This document shows positions 42,753 to 54,112 of a stretch of 64,000 nucleotides of DNA, in pieces (position 1 is the first letter of the stretch; every line of letters starts with the position of its first letter). The stretch is from Ceratopteris richardii (taxonomy: Eukaryota > Streptophyta > Polypodiopsida > Polypodiales > Pteridaceae). A model generated the notes under the pieces. The model was not told where the DNA came from. It ran no database searches and saw nothing but the letters and a program-made list of their open reading frames with translations. The translations under genes and the position numbers were made by a program. The stretch spans positions 229,218,012 through 229,282,011 of the forward strand of contig CM035406.1 of the NCBI GenBank assembly GCA_020310875.1. The letters are read 5' to 3'.

Positions 42753-44286
42753 TTCCGAGTCACTTGTGTCTGAACTTAGTACGTAAGGATAACCACTTTG
42801 TTGTTGTGCTCAAGACTTAGTTGTATGGTTGACACTAGCCTCAGAAGATCTAATGCTTTGTGTATCCTTGCCTAGGTGTCTACCACATCTCAGGTTCATA
42901 AGCTTTGGTTAAGAGTCCAAAATTTCCCCTTGGTATGGTTCAAAACCCTTTGGAGTCCCCTTGGTTCCCTAGTCACACCTGAGGGTCAACGAGCTATAGA
43001 GCTCAAAAAAAGGACTTTGGATGAAAAATTTATGTCAAATCAGGCTCCTAGGGGTCAAAACAGGCAAATAGGACCTTTGGGAAAAAATCACGATTTTGTG
43101 AATCTCAAGAGAATCGCGATTTTGTGAATCTCAAGAGAATCGCGATTTTGTGAATCTCAAGAGAATCGTGATTTTGTGAATCTCAAGAGAATCACGATTT
43201 TGTGAATCTCAAGAGAAAATTGTGATGCTATGAAACCAAGAGAATCGTGATGTTGTGAATCTCAAGAGAATCGTGATGCTATGAAACCAAGAGAATCGCG
43301 ATGCTATGAATCTCAAGAGAATCGCGATCGTATGAAATCATGGAATCGTGATGCTATGAAAACAGAGAATCGCGATCCTCTCAAACCAAGAGAATTGCGA
43401 TGTTGTGAATCTCAAGAGAATCGCGATCCTATGAAATCATGGAATCGCGATGCTATGAAAATCAAGAGAATCACGATTTTGAGCACAACCACAGAATCGG
43501 GATTTTGAGAATGACCTTAGAATCGTGTTTTGAAAATCGTGATTTTGTACCTTGGATGAGAATCGTGTTTTTGAAAATCGCGATTGCCAATAGAGAATCG
43601 TGTTTTCACAAAATCGTGTTTTTGGCTGAAAATCGTGATTCGTGAGAATCGCGATTTTGAGCCCACTGAAAATCCTCTTTCCTTAAAGTCGTGGTTTTGA
43701 CATGAAAGTCATGATTTTTTACCTTGGATGAGAATCGTGTTTTTTGAAAATCGCGATTGCCAACAGAGAATCGTCTTTTCACAAAATCGTGTTGGCTGAA
43801 AATCCTGATTTGTGGGAATCGTGATTTTGAGCACAACCACAGAATCGCAATTCTGAGAATGACCTCAGAATCATGTTTTCTTCAGAGAGCTAGAAAATTG
43901 TGATTTTCAAAAAAATTGAATTTTTCACAGAATCACGATTTTCATCACAGAATCATGTTTTTTGACGGGAAATTCAAATTTCTGAGCGTCGAGCAATGGC
44001 GAGCTCCGTATGTGCAGAAAATCATGAAAAAACACAGCGCTTGCTCTCCCTTGCACCTCCTAACTCCTTCCCACTCAATAATGCATGAAATGTGGCATGG
44101 AAATGGTGAAAATGCACTAAAAAACAAGAAATTTCTATGAAGAAGAAGATGGAAGAAGATGGAGGTGGTGATTATGATGAAGATGAAGAGGAAAAATCAG
44201 AAAATGAACAAAAATGACAGTTTTTTTACCTTCCAACGTCGTAAATCTACGATCTTACCATCACAACGCTCGTCCTCGAAGCTCTC
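42753..44286 (-). other. Leader of gypsy E
   Basis: 1.5 kb between PBS and the first coding codons. Its middle is the AATCGCGATT minisatellite (listed separately). The PBS-proximal 44130-44220 is GAA/GAT-rich on the plus strand. No coding is seen. Confidence 0.7.
43086..43960 (-). repeat. Minisatellite based on AATCGCGATT in the gypsy E leader
   Basis: From 43086 to about 43215 five copies of a 26-bp unit (AATCGCGATTTTGTGAATCTCAAGAG) stand in tandem. They pass into a less regular array of close to forty GAATCGCGAT-like cores up to 43960. The core ATCGCGAT is a perfect 8-bp palindrome. Variants are mostly ATCGTGAT, ATCACGAT and ATTGTGAT, the products expected from C to T changes at CpG. Confidence 0.9.
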
Positions 44287-44304
44287 TCCCCGGAAATGGC
44301 GCCA
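44287..44304 (-). other. Primer binding site of gypsy E (tRNA-Asp type)
   Basis: Minus-strand TGGCGCCATTTCCGGGGA begins 8 bases after the LTR end. It matches the complement of the 3' end of plant tRNA-Asp (TGGCGCCGTTGCCGGGG) with three changes. Confidence 0.8.
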
Positions 44305-44312
44305 AAATTTGG

Positions 44313-44326
44313 TGTAGCTCAAGCGT
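44313..44326 (-). repeat. 5' LTR of gypsy E, U5 end (14 bp left of J)
   Basis: TGTAGCTCAAGCGT is the terminal 14 bp of the E LTR, equal to 19270-19283. The rest of this LTR resumes at 56230 beyond element J. Confidence 0.88.
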
Positions 44327-46453
44327 TGTGGAGGTGATCGCAATCCGGGTGGATCGGGTCCGGTCGTGGCACACACAGGGTGTATGCAGCTAATGAATGT
44401 TGGATGGTTTAAGGACATGAAAGTGAAATTAATGTTGAGTATGGAGAAGAGAGAGATGTTGAAATGATTATGGGAATGGGAAAGTAGGAGTGCAAGTTAG
44501 ATTTACGAACATGAATGATAAGAATGAAAGAGAACCATACACACGAATCAAATTTGGAAGGAAGAATGGTCCATTGAAGGAGCTTCTTAAACACTTCCTA
44601 ATTCTAATCCATATGCATAGTCTTCTTTGGATGATATGTATGCATGACGGGATGGAATCCTTACACATAAACCAGTTTCGAAAGGAAGAATGGTCCAATA
44701 TTGGAGCTTCTTATACACTTTCAGAAACTAATCAATATGTATAGGTATGTATGGATTATATGCATGCAAGTGAATTATGATGATAGAGTTTACTCACAAG
44801 CTCAAAGAAACATCCTCACTGGTTCAACGCAATACTGCGGAGCCTTCTCACACATAGAAGAAATAGAAGACATGTAAAAATACTTAAGAGACTGAGAGAG
44901 GAGACAAGAGACAAGTGACAAGTGACATGAATTAAAAGGATTTGAATTAAGATACATGTATAAGATCGTCGTGGTACGTCAAGCTAGGTATTCTACTGAT
45001 CAAAGGTGGTTCCGACCCTCAAACCATGACAGCTCAATCGAATGTCACACGTAAGAAGGTGAGTTCCACTTTAGTGACCCTATGTATGTCTAGGCTCGTA
45101 ACGTCTAACTAAAGAGTCTAAGACTCATTAAAACCAGCTCTAACTCACTCACACGCTCCACCGAGGGTGAGTCAAGATAGAGATGCTGGTTTCAAGAGCC
45201 TATCCTAGATTGGAGTTCTAACTTAAATTTGAAACTAGGTACTATACTCATACTAGCTCACCTTGGATCCTCACTCGCTCAACCGAGGGTGATCGTCTCA
45301 AGGAAACCGTAAGCTAGCATGAGCCCTGTGGATGCCTAACAATGATGCTCTAGGATTTTGGAGGGGGGTTTATATAGTTTTTTGAATGAATTTGGGCCCT
45401 TGGATCTAGAGAAATCAACTCTCAACTCTAGGATCACTACTTTCGATTACAACCATTTGATTAATCAAATCAATGGCTTGGAATTGTTCTTTCTATCAAA
45501 TCTAGTTTAAAGGAGTGAAATTTAGGCGCCTTCATTCTCCACCATTGGATCTGGGGATGATCTGGACCGTCGAATCAATGCTGACATCAGTTTGGATAAG
45601 ATAAGCCACTATTTTTGGAGAAAAGCTGCATTATTGATCTTTGATTGTCAAAAAAATCTTCTTTTATGGAAAAACTCGTGGATCCTCCTTGCTTTAAGCA
45701 TAAGTGCATCTCCACCCTTGAATATGAGCTCATCTTGATCGTACAACATGGCTCAATCAGCTTTCGCCATGTGGTGGCCCTTCAACCCTTCAATTTGCTT
45801 AAACTAGAAAATTGCGGTGATCCTGAAAACTGGACTTTGTACTCTTTGACCCTCCAAATAGGCTTTGATGAAGATGAAACTTTGTAGGACTATGTTTCCA
45901 AAGATCTCCTTCACGAATATGCAGAAAAAACTCCCATCTAAATCTCCCTTGTACAAGTTTGACTACATTTGGAAGCTTGCAAGGTGGCATTAAGGTGTCT
46001 AGGAAGCTCTGATAGCCTTGAAAATTTGTACAAATATGTAGCCACATATGATCTTTATACATGCCAAACCATATGGCTAACATAAATTTCTATACAAGAA
46101 TTCGTAGGGTCAAACTAGAAAAATTACATTTTTATAAAATGAACATAGCATATCAATGTGCTACAAAATCCATTTTCTACTGAAATTTGAGCTATAGACT
46201 GCCTTTGACAATCTTTACAAGTATATGAATTTTCATCTAATTTGGTGACAATGAAATTTTTGCCCTAATTTCCCAACTTTGACCAGCTTTGACCGCTACC
46301 ATGGACTTTCTTGATTTCTTAAAAACTTTGTATGTGAGCTTCCTTTGACATCCTTGATGCATCCTGGACTTCTCGGGGAATTCCGGCTACCTTCACCAAA
46401 TATGTTTTTTGTAGGCCTTCACAAGTGAGAGAGGAGAGAAAATCTCGACGACA
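44327..46453 (-). repeat. 3' LTR of gypsy J
   Basis: 2127 bp; on the minus strand it starts TGTCGTCGAGATT and ends CACCTCCACA. Minus-strand TATA box TATATAAA lies at 45370-45377. Short open frames inside are shared with the other LTR and show no domain. Confidence 0.92.
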
Positions 46454-47672
46454 TTTGCCTCCAGTAAACCTGCAATTCCTCCGGAAGCACCACTCTAGCA
46501 TCTGTGAAAAACAAAATGTTGCAGGCATCAAATTATTTTATAGGCAACATAAGAAACATGGAAGGAAAATTGATTATATGCATGAATAAGTAGGTAACGT
46601 GACATGAAGCAAAATTTGCATGAAAGAAAGAATTGAAACAGGCAACATGAATATGCATGAACAAATAGGCAACATGTATGCAAATGAACAAGCAACATTG
46701 GCAACAAGAAAGAAAAAAACAAGCATCAATATGAAGTGGAAGTGGATGTATTGAGTCGTTTTAAGCATCAGTTCCTCTCATCTTGAAGAAAATTTTGTAC
46801 CTTTTTCATAAAGCAATCTACCTTAACTATGATTATAAACAAAGATTTAGGATTTTCAAGAGACATCTTTCATCTTTAGCTTATTTTAGATCAACTCCTT
46901 TCCTACATAAATATGAATATGCTCTTTCTCTAATAACATGCAAGGAAATCTAACTAAACTCCACTAATGCATAAATCTGCCTATATAGCCCGTGATTTAT
47001 TCTACTATGCCTCTTTATCCTCCTTTGGCTTGCTCTCTTTTTTTTTTGATGATGATGATGATTCGGCAACTTTATGGTTACGATCACTTTTTTGGGGTGG
47101 AAGAAAGTGTAAACTTCTTGGTAACATGTAGCAATTTTTTTTTTTTGACGAGGAAAAATTAAACCCCGATACAAGGTACAACCATTTTTGATGACGGAGA
47201 ACAGTCATTTAAACTCCGATACAAGTGCTGTGAGATGGACTAAGGATGTAGAAACATGCAATAGCAGGAGCTAGGATTTCAACAATTATGCTTTCGATAC
47301 AGGATACATATGCATGTTTATATATGAAAGTCATGTCACCAAAATAAACCTCCAAATCTACATGCCCTATCTTTCCACAATCCTAGATTATAATCAATTC
47401 CTTAGTAGATAAGTTACTACTTAAGATACAATTTTACACAAGTAGAGAAATCATCATTTGCCCTTTTTGACTCAAGTGATGTGGATATGCAATGCAATGC
47501 AAAGACTGAAAAAAAAACATGCATGAAACAAGCATGGAAAAAAAAAAAGAATGAACCTGAAAAAAAAACAAAGCAACATGAACTTGAAAAATTAATGATA
47601 TTTTTATATGTTTTTTTATTTTTTTTTCTTTTTTATTTATATTTTTATTTTTTATAACATGGATACTCCTGT
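46454..47672 (-). other. 3' untranslated region of gypsy J
   Basis: 1.2 kb between the integrase stop and the 3' LTR. A- and T-runs at 47037-47048, 47136-47150 and 47597-47660, plus GCAACATGAA-like scattered repeats near 46600-46700. The purine tract (minus ACTGGAGGCAAA) abuts the LTR at 46454-46465. No coding is seen. Confidence 0.65.
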
Positions 47673-48986
47673 TTATGAATCGGCCTCATTGTTGTCATCT
47701 TCTTCAATGTCCTCATCCAAAATGTACTCGTCATTATCACGCTTCTTGAATAACTTTATCCTTTTACCTGCAATCAAAGTTTTTAGTGCAACACCATTTA
47801 ATTCACAAAGAGCATACGTACCATTGTTGTTGACTTTTGATACAATGTATGGCCCAAACCACTGTTGAGTGAGCTTTTTGCGTGCATCATATTGAGAGTC
47901 AAATGTACTATCATAAATGAGCACCCAATCTCCTACTTCAATTGGCTTAGGACGCAATCGATGAGTTTTATCAAAATAATGCTTGTTCTTGATTCTAGAT
48001 TCTCTTAATTTTTCAACGGTATCATCAAGTCTTAATTTACCTTGTTGTAACTGTTTAATGCGCAAACTCAAAAAATCATCAGTAGACATGTTTTCAGACC
48101 AAGGCAAATTTGACCATGCAAAAATATGAGACTGAATTGGAAACAATGGTTTTTGACAGTACATCAGTTCAGCAGGCATATATCTAGTAGTACGTGTGCA
48201 TGTAATTCTATCTGCCCAAAGTGCAAAAGGTAAGAATCTAGGCCATTGTTTGATGTCACCATTACATGCTTTAGATATGGCTTTCACAATAGGTGGATGC
48301 CCTCTCTCTATTTTACCATTGGCCTCTGGGTTATATGCAGTAGTGAGAGACAAACGAATACCGTGACGCTCAAAGAACTCTTTAGCTTCTCTCGCATTTA
48401 ACTCTCCACGATCGGCAACTACTTTCTCTATGTACCCAAAGCGACTTATGACATCTTCAAGCAAGAATTTGCAAACATTGTAAGTGGTCTTAGATCGTAG
48501 TGCACGTCCCTCTACATGATTAGTTAACTCTTCTCTTGCAAGTACAATGTAACGCATTTTGCCAATACCTTTAGGCATAGTTACAAGATCTACTACCCAC
48601 TTGTAGTGAATACAAGGTGGATAAGTAGGATGCAACGGATCTCTATGTTTGACTGATGAATGAAGTTGACAAGTAGAACATGTAGAAACATAGCTACTAA
48701 TGTCAACATACATCATAGGCCAATAATAGGTACTTCCAATTTTTTCATATGTTCCAAAAAATCCTTTATGACCTGCCCATAATGTCTCATGCATTTCCTT
48801 CATTACTTGCAATTGAAGACCTCGTTTTCCTAGGACTAGTTGTGGATTCTTAACCTTACCCTTAGCATGTCTCCAAAGATAACCATTACATAGGAAAAAG
48901 TTATAAGCTTGTTTCCTAATGTTACAGAATCTATTCGTAGTCCAATTAGTTGTAGTGTACTCAGATACTTTCCTATGTCTCTCCAT
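47673..48986 (-). pseudogene. Gypsy J integrase
   Basis: 437 open minus codons. HHCC domain (MHETLWAGHKG; CSTCQ) is followed by the core with D in KWVVDLVTMPKG, D in VVADRGE and E in NGKIERGHPP, so the catalytic triad is intact. Then RFLPFALWADRITC and YMPAELMYCQ, and a C-terminal domain with WVLIYDS and WFGPYIVSKV, ending in an acidic tail. The WADRIT segment and the W-rich region behind it recall integrases of fungal gypsy elements more than those of E, A or B. No chromodomain is seen. The upstream frame is joined through a shift near 48980. Confidence 0.88.
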
Positions 48987-49177
48987 TCATTTTCATACTC
49001 AGACTCATGAAATTGCTCATACTCGTATATATGTGGAACATAGTCAACTAAATTCACATTCTTTATTAGATCACTTTCAAGATCATCAAATTTAGCTCTC
49101 GATAACATATCAACAACTGAATTTGACTTACCTGAAATATGAACTAACTCAGGATTTATGAACTTAATATATGAGAT
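48836..49177 (-). pseudogene. Gypsy J RNase H-integrase linker
   Basis: The minus frame from about 49108 (MLSRAKFDDLESDLIKN) is rich in Asp/Glu/Tyr, with the pattern of a connector between RNase H and the zinc domain. A stop near 49177 separates it from RNase H. No domain is recognised. Confidence 0.6.
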
Positions 49178-49657
49178 TCATCTAAGCATGGCTATATCAG
49201 GAGATGAACAATTGGCTATCATTCCAATGAGAGGCAAACAATCAGTCTCAACTTTGACATTTGCACCAATGAAATATTCTTTGTCTGTTTTCAAAGTTGT
49301 TACCATACCCCATAGTTCTCGTTTGATTTGTTGATATTTTCGTTGTTTTTCATGTAGAATTTTGGCACCAAACCTAATTGCATATCTATTCCCTTCACTA
49401 TCATCTTGACTTATGACCCAACCTATACCAATAGGACTAGTATCAACAGTCAATATAATAGGTTTGTTAGCAGAATAGTCTACACGCTTAAGGATGGGAG
49501 CTTCAAGCAATAATTTCTTCAATTTACGCATAGCTTGAGTGTGTTTATCAGTCCAAATCCTCAATAAGTCATAGAGACAATCAGCAACATGAGCAAAGTG
49601 TGGGATCCAAATAACATAAAAGATGCAAGCACCAAGAAATCTACGTACCTCACTCAC
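49178..49657 (-). pseudogene. Gypsy J RT thumb and RNase H
   Basis: Minus frame with VRRFLGACIFYVIWIPHFA (RT connection), KRVDYSANKPIILTVDTSP and IGIGWVISQDD (RNase H first Asp), then YQQIKRELWGMVTTLK (catalytic Glu region) and VETDCLPLIGM. The set of RNase H acidic residues appears to be retained. Confidence 0.85.
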
Positions 49658-49810
49658 GTTGTTACATGTTTCAGAAATGTTGCTAATGGCATCAACTTTT
49701 TGTGGGTATGGCTTTCGACCATAATGGCCACATAAATGTCCAACAATAAGAACCTCGTTGACACCAAAAACAGATTTTTCTATGGAAAATGTGAGACCTA
49801 CCTCTTCAAA

Positions 49811-50464
49811 TCATTGAAATATTCTTTCACAATCAGAGATATGGTCAAGAACAAATTTACGACATCCAGATGAATCTAAAGTAATGTCCTTTACATGTTC
49901 CTCACTCCCTTTAATTAGAATATCATCAATGAATGGCATAGTTATATGAGGGATAAAATCATGTAAGACCATATTCATAGCACTCATCATATGAGCCACA
50001 GAATTAGTCGCTCCTTGAGGTAAAGTACACATTCGCACTAAGCCTAAAGGAGTTTTCATTGTGGTTATGTCACAACTATCAATTGCTAATTGGAATTGAT
50101 CATATCCAGAATATAAATCACCCATTGAATAGATAGAATGTCCTGAAAATGATTCAGAAAACTCATCTACAATGGGTCTTATTCCTACATTCCTTATGGT
50201 GACTTTATTGACGGGTTGGAGATCTTGAATAAAACGTAGTTTCCCATTCTTTTTAGGCACAGTGAACCATCGATTTGAGTAAGGTGCAAAATATGGCTCT
50301 AAAATTCTCATGTTTATCTTCTCCTTAAGTAGTTTCATTAGCTCAGGTAAGTGAGCCTTTGGAACTGGTATAGGACAAAGATTCCATGGAATATGTGGAA
50401 TAGTAAAGATTATCATGGGTGCAACTAGCTTAGGATCTACACAACCAATCTCATGAGGATACAT
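49811..50464 (-). pseudogene. Gypsy J reverse transcriptase
   Basis: 217 open minus codons: RWFTVPKKNGKLRFIQDLQP, YSMGDLYSGYDQFQLAI, TPLGLVRMCTLPQGATNSV and the catalytic box FIDDILIKG. PQGATNSVA replaces the PFGLTNAPA of typical plant gypsy RT. That replacement and LYSGYDQF are features I associate with gypsy elements of fungi. A frameshift near 49810 leads to the thumb. Confidence 0.9.
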
Positions 50465-51032
50465 AGTAAAGGCTTTTCCATGGCTACGTATGAAACCTGT
50501 TTGATTGTCTCATCCGTGAATGTATGTCCCATGTTTTTCTTATCCCGAAGAATTGGATCATTTTTCACATCAACAATTTTTTCATTACTTCCTTGAGGTA
50601 ATGGTTGAGCTATGGGTTTGATTTTTTTGTCTACAGTTTTGTACTTTGTTTCAACTATGGCATCATGTGTTTGGTTAAATTTTGAGCACTTGTCAACAAT
50701 GAGAGCATACTCTTGGATTAGAGCATACTCATCAAGGGAAGAAAGAAGAATAATATGGGAATTAGAATTTTGTTGAAGACATAACTCTAACTCCTCAAGA
50801 GTAGAGAAACAATGAGATGTTTCAATCACATGCTCAATGTTCTCATCATGTTCCATGATTTTGTTGTTTTTATAATTTTTTTGGGTTTTTTGGATAAAAG
50901 ACTTGGACAATTGACTCTTATGAAGAAAATCTAATCTAGAATGTGGAAAACAAAGTGACAAACTATTGTACATATTGGTTGGATGCAAGATGTCAAACCA
51001 ATATCCACTGTTGTCCCGCTCAACAATGGATT
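50437..51032 (-). pseudogene. Gypsy J protease-RT linker
   Basis: Minus frame of 183 codons from 50988 with Lys/Asn-rich sequence, an acidic EELELCLQQNSNSH stretch and KKIKPIAQPLPQGS. No domain is recognised. It fills the space between protease and RT and is probably part of the polyprotein. Confidence 0.6.
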
Positions 51033-51545
51033 CTATCCAAAATCTTGATCATATGTAGCCCCAAACATGAATCGAGGTGCACAATCACTACAAGCATGCT
51101 CATGACCCTGAGTAACAATAGGTTTCTTTCTAATTGACAATCGATTCCTAGGATGATTCACTCCTACCGTCATGACTTGAAGTGATTGCATTCCATCCTT
51201 AGACTTAAATCTAGCATAGGTAGACCCATCATCCATGGCTTTAGTTTCCATACGACTCTCACAAATAAAGGGTTGACCTAAGAGAACTTCATAGGAGCAA
51301 TTATCTTGAATAAAAAAGTGAAACTCATCTATGATTCCTCCTATGGATATGGGCACACTAGCACAAGCTCCATACAGGGTACCTACACCATTATCTGTAG
51401 TTCTCATATGCCATCCATAATCTTTATCTATGGGCCATCGAAACTTATCATAGACTTCTCTTGAAATCACATTGATTTCAGAGCCGGAATCTACTAATGC
51501 ATTTACAGTGATAGTGTTCTTATCATTTCCTATTTTAACATGCAT
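51033..51545 (-). pseudogene. Gypsy J aspartic protease
   Basis: 170 minus codons. Retropepsin loop VNALVDSGSEINVIS with intact D-S-G, then a flap-like region and the C-terminal hallmark YEVLLGQPFI. The tail (HACSDCAPRFMFG) passes to the linker. Processing of Gag-Pol is the expected role. Confidence 0.88.
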
Positions 51546-52394
51546 CTCTGATGTACCTCTAGACCAAAATGTTCTTTTAAAGTGACTTTCAGGATTGTTT
51601 TCATGATTTTCATGGTCAGGTTGAATAGGTCCTAAGAAATTTTTATTAACATTTACTTCATCATCATCAAAGTCCTCTTAATCAGATTCATCAAAGTTTA
51701 AGGCTTCATTCATAGCTTGATCTTGATCTAGAGAATCTTGCATCTCAGTATCTAGATTAAGCGGAAACCTCTTCCTTTTAATTAGGCCGATAAAGTTATC
51801 TTTAAAAACAGGCTTTGCAATAGAGAAAACTTGTTCTAAAGACATAGTCACTTGACTCTTAAGCAAAATGTCATCTAAAATCTCCATAGGATCTATTTTT
51901 CTCTCAATTTCTGAAATCAAGATGGCTTTAGGTTTTCTCTTTGGTTTCTTTTGTTTTTGCTCAGGATCTTTTTTTTGTTCATGTTCTCGTGTTTGTTCTT
52001 CAGTTTGTTTTGATTGTTCTTGTTTATCTAAAGGCTTTGGTTCTGTTTTTCTTTGCTTTGTCTTCTTCCCTTTTTGTTTCTCCTCTTGTTTTTGTTCATT
52101 GGATTCCGATTCTTGTTTTTTATCTTTGGATTGTGATGTTTCTCCTTGCTCTATGATTGTTTCTACTCCCTCTGAGGTTTGTTTTCAAGTCACTCTTCTT
52201 TCACTAGGCTCAGCTTCATCTCTTTTTCGTTTTTCTTCTACATTGGATATTTGAGAAATAAGAGATTGATCTTCTATCGGTGACTCCCAAGCCGTTATTC
52301 TCCTAATCTCATCTCGTACTCTTACTAAAGCCTCTATGGAAAAGTCAACTTCCTTTATGGGTTTACTTGATTCTACTTGTTGTTCATCAAGAGC
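51546..52394 (-). pseudogene. Gypsy J Gag-protease connector, charged
   Basis: The minus strand gives a Lys/Gln/Glu-rich stretch (about 52130-51920), then ISEIERKIDPMEILDDILLK and an acidic end near 51680. Stops near 51677 and 52396 bound it. The Cys/Phe/Ser-rich frames on the plus strand here are the antisense of this charged coding. Confidence 0.6.
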
Positions 52395-53237
52395 TTATAG
52401 TTTCACTCCTCTAGTTCCTACATCCGTTATGGTTATATTTTCATAGTGTTTTTTCATTCCTCCCTTGCCATAATTTCCTTGCAAAGGTAGCCTAGATCGA
52501 TAGTCACAGATTTTCTTGTCTACGTCTATTACTAGTCGTTGCTCCTTAGCAGCCTTCAATAGTTCACAATCTCTCAAAAAGTGCTCTAACGAATCACACC
52601 AAGGACACCTACGAGGGCCACGCAAAAAACCATTTTGATTTTGAGGATTTTGATTAACTTGTGGTGGGAAATTTCGAAATTGAGGATTTTGTTGATAAGG
52701 TATTGCTTCAACAGGATAATTAGGATTTTGATAAGGCAATTGATGTATTTGAGGAGCTTGGGGAGCAACATGTGGTACTTGAGGTGCAAGAGGAGTTTCC
52801 ATATTATATGGTTGATGATTTTGAAAATTTTGATTTTGAGGATTTTGAAAAGCTATTTGTGAAGCTTGAGGATACATGTTTTGATACATTTGAGGATTTT
52901 GCACATGAGGATGAGGATTTTGCATTGAAGGATTATGCATTGGAGGAACTTGATATGCTTGAGTAGGAGCTACTTGTGGATTTTGATTGGTAGCTATAAC
53001 ATGTTGATTAGTCTCTTGAAAAGTCATTGGGTTCATCTTATTTTGGAAAGTTTTGGTGTAATTAGATTGTAAAGCATCTATAGTCTTGGCCAAATTGGAT
53101 TGTGTAGCAATAAGACTTTCCATTTGCTTAGTAAGAATTTCCACTTGAGATTGTTCAACTACACTTTTATTTGGCTCTACTTTAAAACCTTGAGTAGGCT
53201 CCATCATTTGAGGAATAGGAGTAGAGTCGAAAAGCAT
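52395..53237 (-). pseudogene. Gypsy J Gag C-terminal part with zinc knuckle
   Basis: 280 minus codons. A Gln/Asn/Pro-rich low-complexity stretch (about residues 70-210, repeats of NPQ/PQ/QNPQ) is followed by the knuckle CPWCDSLEHFLRDC (CX2CX5HX4C) and LLKAAKEQR. Low-complexity Gag of this kind could favour condensation, but that is inference. Confidence 0.82.
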
Positions 53238-53246
53238 AGCATGGGA

Positions 53247-54056
53247 TTATTCTCTAAATTGCTCCTTAATTTGTGGAAGGCTAGCTTGAGGAAGACTAGT
53301 TTGCTCATAAAGCATGGATTGTCTTTGATGTCTATGGGCTACAGCCTCTACTACTTTACGCACTTTTTGCCCATTGTCAGTAAGACCATAGCGCTTATCC
53401 GATTCTTCTAATCGTCGTTCAACTTCCCTACGAGTTTCAGGATGAAGAAGCTTAAGAAAATTGATCACAAGATCAGGTTCCAAGGTTATCTTATCCTCAT
53501 CAAGAATTTGTTCATAGCGTCTAATATACTCATTTTGTAAGTGAGTAATAGAGCTACTAGGCTTCGGTGAATTGACCCATCGTAAGAATCCATCCCGATT
53601 ATGTTGGCTATAATCTTCAAGATAGAATTCTTTGAGCATCTTTTTTCTAAAATCACTCCAAGGAAGACTATCATATTGAGTGACACGGTTTATGATAGAG
53701 CTATCAATAGTTCGTTCAACGAATGATATCAAAAGATCTTCGGGAAAACCAAAAATCATAGCTTGCTCTTCAAACAAATCTAAGTAGCTTGTAATGTTGA
53801 TGCCATTGAATTTTCCCTTCTCTCTCAACATAGAAGAGACTATTCTTTGGCCTTGTTTCTCAACAATAAGGGATTTGAATCCTTCCTCCATCTTATGTGA
53901 ATAAGCAAGTGATGCACGATGCTCTAGATCTCTCACAAATGTGTTTAGTTCACGACGAAGATGTGCACGATACTGTGAGAAATCCAGTGCAACACTCAAG
54001 ACTGACGATGATGATATGATGAGGATGAAAAATATGAAACAAAGGATATGGATCAC
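53247..54056 (-). pseudogene. Gypsy J Gag N-terminal part
   Basis: 269 minus codons from ATG 54056, only about 56 bp from the LTR. A hydrophobic N-terminal stretch is followed by a capsid domain (ITSYLDLFEEQAMIFGF; WSDFRKKMLKEFYLEDY; NFLKLLHPETRREVERR). A stop at 53247-53249 separates it from the C-terminal part in the same general order. Confidence 0.83.
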
Positions 54057-54089
54057 AACCTCCCAACAAGATCAGAAGCAAATGCCACA

Positions 54090-54112
54090 AAGCGTTTCAT
54101 GTCGGGTTCAAA
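54090..54112 (-). other. Putative primer binding site of gypsy J, non-canonical
   Basis: On the minus strand the LTR end CCACA is followed by TTTGAACCCGACATGAAACG. It lacks the usual TGG start. Its complement contains GGGTTCAAAT, which looks like a tRNA T-arm. A primer site on an internal part of a tRNA is one possible reading. Confidence 0.4.

Noticed and set aside
44490..44744. Open frames repeated at 44490-44744 and 54276-54461, and at 45645-46083 and 55421-55859
   Set aside because: They are paired because they lie in the two LTRs of J; no domain or conserved coding pattern is seen.
51868..52254. Cys/Phe/Ser-rich open frame on the plus strand, membrane-protein-like
   Set aside because: It is antisense to the Lys/Gln/Glu-rich connector of gypsy J, which fits the gag-protease order on the minus strand.
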